From contig CAWGLN010000005.1 in the NCBI GenBank assembly GCA_963823435.1, positions 1 through 64,000 of the forward strand: a DNA stretch of 64,000 nt, written 5' to 3'. Under the pieces are notes generated by a model. The model had not been told where the DNA came from, ran no database searches, and saw only the letters and a list, made by a program, of their open reading frames with translations. This document shows, piece after piece, positions 8,020-16,562 of this stretch. The DNA is from CAKZML01 sp963823435. Its GTDB lineage: Bacteria; Pseudomonadota; Gammaproteobacteria; Steroidobacterales; BM003. The stretch's first letter is position 1. Each line of letters starts with the position of its first letter. The position numbers and the translations under genes are program-made.

Positions 8020-8916
8020 ATGAATACTAAGTTTTTTTTGGCAGGCCTTGTCCTCATCATTTTATCTTATGGATTTTCGGCTAAAGCTGAGCCAATACCA
8101 GAAAAAGTTGAAAAATGTGTCGCATATATTTGTGTTCCAAATGATAAAGAAACTACTCCAATAGGAACGGGATTTTTTATAAGCTACATATATGAATCCC
8201 TACCAGACAAATATTATGTTTTTTTAGTTACTGCCCGGCACGTTGTAATTGATGAGAATGGCAATATCCGTCCTCGTTTGTTTCTTAGAATGAACGACAA
8301 AGCCTCAGGTCATAGTACCGATTATGATGATATCAAGGCGAATTTGTGGTTTTTCCACGAAGAATATCAATCGGTTGATATCGCTGTGCATCCTTTGCTT
8401 CCGAGTAAGGCTGACTTTCTTTATGTAAAAAGTGAAGATATAGTAACTGACAATTTCATGAAGGAAAAGAACATCGGAATCGGTGATGACATTTTTTATG
8501 TCGGCTTACTCTCATATCTCAGTGGCAAAGATAGAATAGCACCAATTGTCCGCTTTGGCCGTTTATCACTGAGAACAGATGAAAAAACAGTAGACGGTAA
8601 GTTTTACCACTTTATAGATGCTGGAAATATTCCAGGTCATAGCGGATCACCAGTATTTTTATGGGCAACTCCAGCAAGAACATCAAATGTCTTGGCAGCT
8701 GGACCAAGAATTTTCGGTCTTTATGGGATTGTGTCTGGCATGATAGAATATAACAAACGATTACAAGTAACTATGCCAAAGGAAACGACCGTTCGACCGG
8801 TCCCGATTGATGCAAGAAGCGGTGGGATTACAGCTGTGGTTCCTGCAAAATATTTGATTGAGATTTTAAATAGCAAACAAATTAGAAACCTCTTGAAAGT
8901 AGATTCGGCAAAGTAG
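8020..8916 (+). CDS. Secreted trypsin-like serine protease
   Basis: The 298-residue protein has a signal peptide (FFLAGLVLIILSYGF, then a cleavage site after AKA, residue about 23), so it is exported. The chymotrypsin-fold catalytic triad is readable: His in VTARHVV (about residue 76), Asp in SVDIAVHPL (about 121) and the nucleophile Ser in IPGHSGSPVF (about 208). Its substrate is unknown. It is the sole cargo of the cassette running from the core at 7972 to the attC at 8922-8980. Low GC and single-gene cassette context indicate horizontal origin. Stress-response HtrA proteases share the fold, but no PDZ domain is present. Confidence 0.85.
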   Translation: MNTKFFLAGLVLIILSYGFSAKAEPIPEKVEKCVAYICVPNDKETTPIGTGFFISYIYESLPDKYYVFLVTARHVVIDENGNIRPRLFLRMNDKASGHSTDYDDIKANLWFFHEEYQSVDIAVHPLLPSKADFLYVKSEDIVTDNFMKEKNIGIGDDIFYVGLLSYLSGKDRIAPIVRFGRLSLRTDEKTVDGKFYHFIDAGNIPGHSGSPVFLWATPARTSNVLAAGPRIFGLYGIVSGMIEYNKRLQVTMPKETTVRPVPIDARSGGITAVVPAKYLIEILNSKQIRNLLKVDSAK

Positions 8917-8921
8917 TTACA

Positions 8922-8980
8922 GTCTAAGGCCAATTCAGGGGATGCAAAAAAGCCGCACGGCTGATTAGCGACATTGTGTC
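8922..8980 (+). repeat. attC-like site 4
   Basis: R'' GTCTAAG (8922-8928) approximates the reverse complement of the core at 7972. The right half (GCCGCACGGCTGATTAGC) is nearly identical to the right half of attC 3. The R' core is degenerate (ATTGTGTC, 8973-8980). Confidence 0.75.
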
Positions 8981-8995
8981 AAATGAAGGATTCGA

Positions 8996-9691
8996 ATGCC
9001 GCCATACTCACCGATACAGCCATGGATAAATAGAACAGATCCTTTCAGGGGGTTCGCAAATATAGATATAAAGCAACCAAATCAAGAATTCGGGGGCTTC
9101 ATTGGCTTAGATGTTTCCGTTCCCCTCCATCAGGCAGCGGACCTTCCAGCTCAAAGCCTTAACGCTTCTTGGGAGAAGACGGACATATACGTTCGGAGAA
9201 GTCTAGAGATTATCGATCTCGAACAACCATACTGGTTGGACCGAGATGAAGCCAGAATTATAGTTTCTGAGCTTGGGCCTCCGCCCGTTGGTTGTTACCC
9301 AGTTTATATCGTTAGTGTTGGGGCGGGGCAGAACGAACGAGCAGTCTACGTCGGGAAGACCTCTGCAAAAGTTCGTCGGTTTCAATCCGGCCATCGAGTT
9401 ACGACGAAGCTTCATGCCCCCAAATACCACGGGATGCCGAAGCAAATTTACCTTGGGTGTGTGACTTTACTTTCAAATGAAAAGGACTATCTTCCACTCG
9501 AGTGGGTACATCCCATTGCCTCAGCAAAAGCCATACTAAATAGCGTCGAGAGGCAGCTGATCTATAATCTACAGACTGAGTTGAATATACAACACCGCAA
9601 GACATACAATCCTACTGTGCCTATTCGACTCGAGATTGAAAATCACTCTGGGTCTTCTCGGTTCCTGCATGGCCACTCGGTCCCCACATAA
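8996..9691 (+). CDS. GIY-YIG-like nuclease domain protein in a cassette
   Basis: The 231-residue protein starts at ATG 8996 after AAGGA (8985-8990). From about residue 100 the sequence follows the GIY-YIG layout: PVYIVSVG (the first beta strand), AVYVGKT (the second), an Arg/His stretch (RRFQSGHR), and a helix VERQLIYNLQTELN whose Glu is in the position of the metal-binding Glu. The family cleaves DNA in homing endonucleases, UvrC and restriction enzymes. The N-terminal 95 residues are unassigned. The cassette is bounded by sites 4 and 5. A nuclease or defence role is plausible but inferred. Confidence 0.65.
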   Translation: MPPYSPIQPWINRTDPFRGFANIDIKQPNQEFGGFIGLDVSVPLHQAADLPAQSLNASWEKTDIYVRRSLEIIDLEQPYWLDRDEARIIVSELGPPPVGCYPVYIVSVGAGQNERAVYVGKTSAKVRRFQSGHRVTTKLHAPKYHGMPKQIYLGCVTLLSNEKDYLPLEWVHPIASAKAILNSVERQLIYNLQTELNIQHRKTYNPTVPIRLEIENHSGSSRFLHGHSVPT

Positions 9692-9701
9692 TGACAAACA
9701 T

Positions 9702-9765
9702 GAGACACAGAAAATCGCTGGAGAATCGACGGGAAAAAGCCGCGCCGCTGATTAAATCGTTCAAG
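9702..9765 (+). repeat. attC-like site 5
   Basis: GAGACACAG (9702-9710) approximates the reverse complement of the core ATTGTGTC at 8973. The segment AAAAAGCCGCGCCGCTGATTA matches attC 3 and 4 closely. The site ends in GTTCAAG (9759-9765), from which repeat X begins. Confidence 0.7.
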
Positions 9766-9906
9766 AACAATTATCCCAGGATGAAGTATTCACGCATCTA
9801 TTTTCTTAGGGATACCGATACAATCCTTGATTAAAACGGGAACAAGGTCTTTGAAAATAGCCGAACCAAGCTACGGTGCTCAGCCCGGCCATTGGTTACA
9901 TTACCC
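9759..9906. repeat. Repeat X, copy 3, joined to the truncated recombinase
   Basis: GTTCAAG-ACAATTATCCC, then TATTCAC and GGATACCGATACAAT, match copies 1 and 2. The following 70 bases (GAAAATAGCCGAACC, CAGCCCGGCCATTGG, ATTACCCATG) match the sequence just after the complete recombinase. X plus recombinase therefore behaves as a duplicated module that closes two cassette runs. Confidence 0.55.
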
Positions 9907-10037
9907 ATGAAGGTTGTCGATCCATCTTATCGCCTCTGCATCGCTAATTTTTCCCAAATAAATCTGTGTGATTGACAGGCTCGAATGGCGTAACAGAATC
10001 TTCGAGACGATTTCAATTGGCGTGCCGGATCGACTGG
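9907..10037 (-). pseudogene. Truncated C-terminus of a second tyrosine recombinase
   Basis: The reading frame encodes RSGTPIEIVSKILLRHSS, then LSITQIYLGKISDAEAI and RWIDNLHG, matching residues about 236-278 of the recombinase at 2851-3687. It keeps the His and Tyr positions (LLRHSS, IYLG). Similarity stops abruptly at about 10,037, where the exonuclease gene begins, so the N-terminal five sixths is gone. It was probably removed in the rearrangement that fused the two genes. Confidence 0.85.
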
Positions 10038-10561
10038 GTTGCAAGCGCATGATCGGCACTGCGTTTGAGCTCGGGCACGGCATGACCAAAATAGCCCGCC
10101 AAGGCGCGGATGCCTCTGCGCGGCAGTTCGGGTAGCATGCGTCGCGCGATCTCATGCGTGCAGATGATCTGAAGCGGAAAAGGATTGCCCATGGCTTTGA
10201 TTTCATGAAGTCGGCGTAGGAATGGAAGTTCGAAGCGGGCAAAATGGATCACCGTGGGGCAGACGTCCAAACGGTTTTCCGTAGCCAGGGCTTCAGCCGT
10301 TGTAATCAAATCCAGCCAGGCGTCACTTTCCGAAACCGAATTCTTAAGGTCTTTCTCTGATATGCCGGTAATCCGGCTAACGGCAGACGGAATTTTTACA
10401 TCCCGAGGCAGCCGAATCAGGAGCGATCGGGGCTCGGCGCCCTCCGGCCTCGAGGCAGCACAGCCGGATACCCAAACGATTTCAAGCAGTTGACCCTTGT
10501 CTGGATTGGTGGCGGTTGCCTGACAGTCCAAAGCCAATATGTGGAGTTCGTTGAGAAGCAT
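10013..10561 (-). CDS. DEDDh 3'-5' exonuclease, C-terminally truncated
   Basis: The 182-residue frame carries the DnaQ/RNase T exonuclease fold: ExoI LALDCQATATNP (metal-binding Asp, though the usual Glu is replaced by Gln), ExoII HFARFELPFL and ExoIII RSADHALAT (His and Asp). The family removes nucleotides from 3' ends. After HALATQ the frame runs into the recombinase fragment and stops at 10013, so the native C-terminus has been lost; relatives with this N-terminus are much longer. The Asp-Xaa-Gln change in ExoI is unusual and may be natural to this subfamily. It is likely a remnant of a mobile-region gene. Confidence 0.7.
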   Translation of the reverse strand: MLLNELHILALDCQATATNPDKGQLLEIVWVSGCAASRPEGAEPRSLLIRLPRDVKIPSAVSRITGISEKDLKNSVSESDAWLDLITTAEALATENRLDVCPTVIHFARFELPFLRRLHEIKAMGNPFPLQIICTHEIARRMLPELPRRGIRALAGYFGHAVPELKRSADHALATQSIRHAN

Positions 10562-10862
10562 AAAAATCAGATTGGGCGGCTTACGGGACTTATGTTATTC
10601 GTCTAACTTTTGAGGCCGATCATAATGGGATTTTTTTGTAATTCAAATCGACGTATTAGGTAAGCCTTACTGTAGATCGAAGAAATGATTCTGTAATGCT
10701 CCAAATATCCACAAAGGCGATAGTTTGATTCGTTACCCAATTTGATACAAGTTCTTTGGGTCTGGGATCCTACCGGCTTTATGCCACCCAAATTTATCAA
10801 TTCCAAAAAAAATGAGCTCTCAGGATATGAAGTGGATACTGCAAAATAGTCAGGTCATATAA
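10562..10862. other. No confident gene
   Basis: This AT-rich spacer is upstream of the exonuclease. A 67-codon minus-strand frame at 10603-10806 lacks a ribosome site and any family likeness; I treat it as chance. Confidence 0.35.
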
Positions 10863-10900
10863 AAAAATGGCAGAGCGTCATTAGAGGCCCTGCCATTTTT
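10863..10900. terminator. Bidirectional Rho-independent terminator
   Basis: AAAAATGGCAG (10863-10873) pairs perfectly with CTGCCATTTTT (10890-10900) around a 16-base loop, with A- and T-tracts on both sides. Confidence 0.8.
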
Positions 10901-11015
10901 AAAATTTCGGTTTGTCGGTATTTTTTTTAAGCTGGCAAATTCAACGAATCTTTGTATTTGGTTTGTGCCACAAGAACTTTTTTAAGGCTTTTTTTGACGC
11001 GCACAAACCACCAGA

Positions 11016-11151
11016 TTATCCCTGAACATCAATACCCAGATTACAGCCTAGATGCTTGTCAGGGTTTTCACACTCAAAGTTTCTCTCGCGCGTATCAACG
11101 TGCCCTTCGTTGTCGTCATCGAAATAATCTTGAACTCTTATTTTCTGCCAT
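11016..11151 (-). pseudogene. Possible small acidic protein with a frameshift
   Basis: An ATG at 11151 (minus) has an excellent ribosome site GGAGGTGA and begins MAENKSSRLF, then stops. A neighbouring frame continues with DDDNEGHVDTRERNFECENP and ends at 11016. Together they would give a protein of about 45 residues. Because the ribosome site is almost the same as that of the gene at 11493, I think a small gene exists here, broken by a mutation or a sequencing error. The family is not recognised. Confidence 0.4.
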
Positions 11152-11246
11152 GGTGTCACCTCCATTTGATTATCTGTTGTTGTTCTGACTCTTTGGCGAT
11201 AACTTAATGCAGCACGGAAGAGGGGCAATGAGTATTGAATCTGGTT

Positions 11247-11275
11247 AAAATGGCAGTGAAAAACTACCATTTTTT
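11247..11275 (+). terminator. Hairpin terminator
   Basis: AAAATGG (11247-11253) pairs with CCATTTTT (11267-11274), followed by more T. Its left arm, AAAATGGCAG, repeats the arm of the terminator at 10863. Confidence 0.5.
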
Positions 11276-11422
11276 AGGGCTTAATATCACCGATCTTATG
11301 CAAGACTATATTGGTGAAAAGGTAGATTGCCGGATTGAAAACTTATTCAAAGGGACGCTATCGGGTTTTCGTTAAGAGTTCCGGTTCAGCTGCAGACGGT
11401 CTTTGAAAAGAAAGGTGTTAAA

Positions 11423-11461
11423 TAGGCCTTTTCGCCGCATTTAGCGTGGAAAAGCCTATTT
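11423..11461 (+). terminator. Hairpin upstream of the 88-residue gene
   Basis: AATAGGC-CTTTTCGC and GGAAAA-GCCTATT form an imperfect hairpin followed by TTTCC. It ends 32 bases before the start codon at 11493, so it could be a terminator of upstream transcription or a leader structure. Confidence 0.5.
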
Positions 11462-11492
11462 TCCATTAAAAAAACTTATGGAGGTGAGAAAC

Positions 11493-11759
11493 ATGGCACA
11501 ACCTGAAAAGAGGTTTAAAGCTGGCAGCTGTGAGGCGGCAGTCTTTGAAAACGAGATTAAAAGAAATGGCGATACGGTCAGGGTAAAAAAGGTAGCGATA
11601 CAAAAAAGGTACAAAGCCCAAGATGACACGTGGAAAAGCACATACAGCCTTGACGTAAACGACATACCAAAGATGATGCTTGCCCTGTCAAAGGCGTACG
11701 AGTATCTGGTAGTCAGAGAGGACAACTTAAATGAAGAAGTCACTGTAGAAGAGCTGTAA
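11493..11759 (+). CDS. Small conserved hypothetical protein
   Basis: The 88-residue protein starts at ATG 11493, chosen because GGAGGTGAG lies directly upstream; the ATG at 11478 overlaps that site. Its composition is that of a small beta-rich protein: FKAGSCEAAVFENE, IQKRYKAQDDTWK, then YSLDVNDIPKMMLALSKAYE ending in a helix and acidic tail. I recall similar short proteins from bacterial and archaeal mobile regions with the pattern RYK-W-T-S-DIPK-KAYEYL, but their function is unknown to me. A DNA-binding role is possible given the basic first half; this is a guess. It is monocistronic between two hairpins. Confidence 0.7.
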   Translation: MAQPEKRFKAGSCEAAVFENEIKRNGDTVRVKKVAIQKRYKAQDDTWKSTYSLDVNDIPKMMLALSKAYEYLVVREDNLNEEVTVEEL

Positions 11760-11766
11760 AATTTTT

Positions 11767-11820
11767 CAATAGAGGCGTGTTAAAAAGTGCTCTCCTCACA
11801 CGCCTATTTTTTATTCTTAA
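11767..11820 (+). terminator. Rho-independent terminator
   Basis: AATAGAGGCGTGT pairs with ACACGCCTATT around a loop, followed by TTTTT. It closes the 88-residue gene. Confidence 0.85.
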
Positions 11821-12179
11821 AGCTGGCACACACAGCTCTGCACAGCCGGATCCAGCCCCACCTTGTGCCACACAGACTCTGACTCCTTGCACAGGGCGAT
11901 GAGGGTACAAACAGTTAGAGCGCCGCAACCTTTTACGAGCAAGCGAAAAATGGAACGCCACAGCGCATCGTCGCGACGAAGTGCGACGGATGCGTCGACG
12001 GCTCGGGGCGGTCAACCGGCCTGCGTGGAGGCGTGGAAGGTGGATGGGCTGGTATTGGGGAGTTGAACGAATTGAAATCGCCGCGGGACGACTGGGCAGT
12101 CGGAGCAGGACTTCGGGCGACGACTTTGCGTGATGGCCATGGTCGTGCCGTGATCTGTCGCAGGTTGGCGTAAGTGGGG
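11821..12179. other. Boundary from AT-rich to GC-rich sequence, no gene
   Basis: Base composition jumps at about 11,880. Reading frames here are short and show no family likeness. This marks the edge between the cassette region and the CO dehydrogenase locus. Confidence 0.4.
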
Positions 12180-14110
12180 GGTGATCAAGGAATCGAGTGG
12201 GGACGACATGGATGTTTCAGCAACAATGTGCGAACTAAGCATGAATAATGATGACTCGCGAGACGTCGAGCGTGCGAGGAAGGGATTGAAAGGCATGGGG
12301 CAGGCCGCCGCCGAGGAGCCGCAGTGCGGGTTACTGCTCGACGGGCGTCAGTCGCCGAAATTGTGCGAGGGTCCCGTGCCGGGTGATCCTTTGGCGAGGG
12401 TCCGCAGAAGGGCGTCGGTGGTGCTAATGCCGACATTATTGTGGCCCGAATCTGGCCGGACCATCGCGGCGGTGCGTCTGCCCACTCCGATCATGGGCGG
12501 ACATTCTGGAGGTGTTCGGCTTCCTGGCTGTGGCCAACGACCAGCGGTTACGAGATTCGCGACCAAGGCAAGCTCTTTGCGCTGGCCGCGGAGTGGGAAT
12601 CGAAGCAAAGACAGGCCTCTCGGCGAGGTGGCGCGTGAATCGTCCGACGCAACGACGGAGGACTATGGCAGTCTGAGGCGCCGTTGGCTTCTGGGCAGGC
12701 TGCCGGAACAGCGCCAGGAAACGCTGGATGAAGTTGGCATGACGGCCCGGGCGTTGATCGTGAATACGTTGAAATGCTTCACCGGACCGACATGGCAGGT
12801 GGATAACGACTATGCCATATCTGTCGCACGGTTGCGTATCAGCCCGTCGGATGGCTGGCGGGTCGATGATTGTGACTGAACTGTCCGACGTGATGTTTGG
12901 CACGCCCAAGCCGACGAAATCTTCCGGTGAATCTCGGCGCCTTGCGCACGGAGTGCGTCAACATTGCCTTGCACGGGCACAATCCGGTGCTCTCGGACGT
13001 GATCATGCAAGCCGCCGAGGATCCGGAGCTGATAGCGCTGGCGAAAGAGAAGGGCGCCGAGGGTATAAACCTGGTCGGGCTGTGTTGCACCGGAAATGAG
13101 CTGCAGATGCGCAAGGGACTACCGATGGTTGGTAATCACTTGATGCAGGAACTGGTCCTGCTGACCGGCGCGCTCGACGCCATGGTCGTGGACTATCAGT
13201 GCATCATGCCGTCTGTCGTAGACGTTGCAAAGTGCTTCCATACGGTGGTGATATCCACGGCAGACAAGGCCAAATTTGCCGGCGCGACACATATCTCCTT
13301 CGATCCGCATCGCGGTCTGGAAATAGGCAGGGAAATCGTCCGGCGCGGCGTCGAGGCTTACGCAAACCGGAACCCCGATCGGGTCAGGATTCCGCAAGGC
13401 ACGGTAGAGATGATGGCCGGCTTCTCCGTCGAGGCAATTCTTGGCGCCCTGGGTGGTACACCGGAGCCCTTGGTCGCGGCGATCAAGGCAGGCAAGATTC
13501 GCGGCGCGGTCGGCGGTGGTTGGCTGCAGTAACCCGAAAATTCCGCAGGACTACGGGCACGTCACATTGACCCGCCGGCTGATCGAAAACGATATCCTGG
13601 TACTGGTAACGGGCTGCTCCGCCGTGGCCAACGGCAAAGCCGGGCAAATGATGCCGGAGGCGGCCGACATGGCGGGCCCCGGGCTTGCCGAAGTCTGTCG
13701 CGCACTGGGCATACCGCCGGTCCTTCATATGGGCTCCTGCGTAGATAACACGAGAATTCTCTCACTGGGCGCCGCGCTGGCAAAATACCTCGGTGTCGAC
13801 ATTTCCGCAGCTGCCGTTGGCCGGGGCTGCGCCGGAGTGGTACTCGGAAAAGGCGGTGTCCATCGGCGCGTATGTGGTTGCCAGCGGTATTTACACGGTA
13901 CTCGGTGTGCAGCCACCGATCTTCGGTAGTCAGAACGTCGTGCAATTGCTTGCGGCGGGTCTTGAGGATGTCGTTGGCGCCAGATTCGCTGTGGAACCCG
14001 ATCCGGAGAAAGCAGCTCTGTTGATTCGGCGGCACATTGAATTGAAGCGCGAGGGTCTCGGTCTGCCGTTTGTCCCTGCCGAGGACATTGAAACAGCCAG
14101 GGTTGCGTAA
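12180..14110 (+). pseudogene. cooS: Carbon monoxide dehydrogenase CooS, degenerate
   Basis: CooS is the Ni-Fe enzyme that interconverts CO and CO2. The protein is readable only by switching frames at least five times (near 12,330, 12,450, 12,870, 12,920, 13,520 and 13,815). Pieces in order: PQCG; a remnant RRNCARVPCR; GGANADIIVAR; GASAHSDHGR; TELSDVMFGTPKPTK; LVGLCCTGNE; DYQCIMPS; TGCSAVANGKAG; MGSCVDNTR; and a C-terminus ending ETARVA. In the N-terminal iron-sulfur region several expected cysteines are substituted (SRRNC for CCRxC, VGGAN for VCGAN), and a stop is met. These changes cannot be single-base read errors alone, so real decay is likely, though indel errors may add to it. cooC follows 10 bases downstream. 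Confidence 0.85.
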
Positions 14111-14120
14111 GGAAACGCTC

Positions 14121-15026
14121 ATGTGCGAAACCTGCCCGGAACATTCACACGCCCACGGTCACGCGCACGATCAGGTCCTGCCGCACAACGCTCGTGGCGA
14201 TGAATTTCGTGTCGTCGTGACCGGTAAGGGGGGTGTCGGCAAGACCACACTGACTGCGTTGCTCGCACGACGGTTGTCACGTCGCGGCTATCGGGTGCTC
14301 GCGCTGGATGCCGATCCGCAGATGAATTTGCCTTATGCACTCGGTTTGCCGTCTCAACAGGCGGCCAGCCTGGTTCCGCTAAGCGAGAACCTCGACTACG
14401 TGGAAGAAAAGACAGGTGCTCGACCGGGGCAGGGCTGGGGGCTATTTTTCCGGCTCAATCCGGATGTTGACGATGTGGTCGAGCGCTTTGGAGTACGTGG
14501 TCCGGACAATGTGCGCCTGCTGGTGATGGGGAACACCGTGCAGCCGGCCGCCGGCTGCCTGTGCCCGGAGAACGCGCTGCTTGCAGCCGTGACGAATTCG
14601 CTCAGCCTGCGCCGCAACGAGGCGATTCTGATGGATACCCAGGCCGGTTTCGAACATTTCGGCCGGGCCTTGGCCAAGGGTTTTCGCCACGCGATTGTGG
14701 TCACCGACCCGACCTTCAATGGCCTGCAGGTCGCGCTGCGAGCGGCGCGGCTGGCAAGTGATTTGGACATATCGGCAATCCACCTGGTCGTAAACCGGGC
14801 GCGGGACACCGATGATTTTGAGCGCACGATGGCCAGGCTGGAGGCCGAGGGCGGATTCTTGTTCACGAGCACGCACTGGCTGCCGCTGGATGAGCTGATC
14901 GCCCAGGTCGAGCCCTCTGTCGGTCCGCTGGTCGAGCGAGCGCCGACGTTCTTCGATCGAAAGCTCGATGGACTGCTGGATGCCCTGGTGGCCACCGAGG
15001 AGGCAGTACTACAATGCGCGTCCTGA
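14121..15026 (+). CDS. cooC: CO dehydrogenase maturation ATPase CooC
   Basis: The 301-residue MinD/NifH-like ATPase inserts nickel into the C-cluster of CooS. It starts at ATG 14121 after GGAAACG. A His/Cys-rich N-terminus (residues 1-20: CETCP, then HSHAHGHAHD) could bind nickel and is an unusual addition. The deviant Walker A motif GKGGVGKTT lies at about residue 34, Walker A' Asp in LALDADPQMN, and a Cys-X-Cys (GCLCPEN) at about 149 corresponds to the dimer metal site of CooC. The gene is uninterrupted although both neighbours are broken. Its last codons overlap the FAD oxidoreductase start by 13 bases, so the three genes formed an operon. Confidence 0.9.
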   Translation: MCETCPEHSHAHGHAHDQVLPHNARGDEFRVVVTGKGGVGKTTLTALLARRLSRRGYRVLALDADPQMNLPYALGLPSQQAASLVPLSENLDYVEEKTGARPGQGWGLFFRLNPDVDDVVERFGVRGPDNVRLLVMGNTVQPAAGCLCPENALLAAVTNSLSLRRNEAILMDTQAGFEHFGRALAKGFRHAIVVTDPTFNGLQVALRAARLASDLDISAIHLVVNRARDTDDFERTMARLEAEGGFLFTSTHWLPLDELIAQVEPSVGPLVERAPTFFDRKLDGLLDALVATEEAVLQCAS

Positions 15027-16269
15027 TTCTTGGCGCTGGCCCGGCAGGTCTTACTGCTGCTCACGAGTTGCGAAAAATGGCCCCCGCCCGGTCATTGGAC
15101 CCGGAAATTACCATCGTATCGGCTGAATCCGGTCCTCCGTATTCGCCCCCGGCGATGGCGGACCATTTCCTCACAGGCAGTGACTCAAGTCTCTATTGGC
15201 AGGGACCGGATATCTGTCGAGCAATTGAGGGTGCATTTACGCTCGGGAGTCCCTGTGCAATCAGTGAGTCCGGAACGGCATTGCGTTGTTCTCCAGGATG
15301 ACAGTGACCTGGAATACGATCGCCTGGTCATCGCGACCGGCAGCCGTCTGTTCGCGCCCCTGGAAGGTTACGATTTGCCAGGGGTCTATAATTTCAAGTC
15401 CCTGACCGCGGCGCGCGAGCTGGTTGAGCATGCCCGGCGTGGGGAGGTTCGCACTGCGCTGATCGTCGGTGCCGGGTTCATAGGTGTCGAGGTAGCGTTG
15501 CTGCTCAGATCCCTTGGCCTCGAAGTGACCATGGTTGAGCGAGACCGGGTGATGCCGAATGTGCTGGACAAGGAAACTTCAGGGCTGGTATCGGACGAAC
15601 TTGAGCGACGCGGTATCACGCTGCGAGTGCCCACGGAGGCTGTGCGTTTCACCGGTACCGACCGGGTCACGGGAGTAGCAGCTGGATAACGATGAAATCC
15701 TGGACGCAGATGCCTGCATTGCGGCCACCGGGGTCAAGCCCAACGTGGATTACCTGGACGGATCCGGGTTGGACATTGATTGGGGTGTTCGCGTGGACAA
15801 CAAGATGCGGACCAACCTGCCGGATATCTGGGCGGCGGGCGATGTGGCGGAATCCATTGACCGGGCAAGTGGCGAGCGTTTTGTGCACGCGATCTGGCCG
15901 AACGCGCGAGCGCAGGGTGAGGTGGTTGCGCGGGACATACTGGGTTACGCGACCGACTATCAGGGCGCCGAGCGAATGAACAGCATGAAGCACCTCGGTC
16001 TGCCAATCATTGCCGTCGGTGAAACCAGTGGTGAGCAGGTATTGCGCCTGCGCCAGGGTGATCGGTTACGCAAGGTTTTCCTGACCAGGGGGAAGATCGT
16101 CGGATTTCAGCTGGCGGGTGACATACGCGGTGCGGGTACGTACCGGGCGTTGATGCTGCGGAAATCGGACGTCAGCCAGTTTGGGGACGAGTTGCTCGAT
16201 CCGCGCTTCGGTATTCACCGATGCCTGACAGCCAGCGTATTGCATCATCCGGCCATTACTCGTCACTGA
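15014..16269 (+). pseudogene. FAD-dependent NAD(P)H oxidoreductase, frameshifted
   Basis: This is a flavoprotein of the pyridine nucleotide-disulfide family (NADH:rubredoxin reductase-like), commonly found beside cooS, where it would pass electrons from CO oxidation. The FAD motif GAGPAGLTAAHELRK starts at residue 5, then LVIATGSRLFAP, the NAD motif VGAGFIGVEVALLLRSLG, and a second FAD contact IWAAGDVAES. The frame changes at about 15,230 (after YWQGPDI) and about 15,675 (RVTGV to QLDNDEILDADA). Apart from these two shifts every motif is intact, so a sequencing error or recent mutation would both explain it. A separate iron-sulfur CooF gene is not seen. Confidence 0.8.
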
Positions 16270-16562
16270 TCCGACGCATACGACCACGAAGGCGCTTCAA
16301 ACGCCGCGACCACCGGCCATGCTTCGGATGGCTACAGACTAACATTCCAATAGGCAAGATTCGGGGGCATCACCGATCAGGGTGATTGTGGCGTTGCCAC
16401 CGGGTACACTGGGCGCTTGTTGTAGTCGGGTGCGCCGCGATTGCAGGAATCTGCGCCTAGCACTCGGCCTGATAAGAATACGAGCCCGGAGCTTGAGCGC
16501 ATGGCGATAGATTTGACCCAAAGCCGGTCCGGGGAGAAGTCCTTGCCCCTGAGTCTCTGCCC
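16270..16562. other. Intergenic region, no gene
   Basis: This 293-base spacer lies between the CO dehydrogenase locus and the core genome. No transferable-element end or RNA is recognised. Confidence 0.4.

Noticed and set aside
10603..10806. A 67-residue minus-strand gene
   Set aside because: No ribosome site, low complexity of composition and no recognisable pattern.
12181..12879. A 232-residue novel protein at the start of the cooS region
   Set aside because: It is a mosaic of wrong-frame stretches of cooS; conserved CooS motifs appear only when frames are switched.
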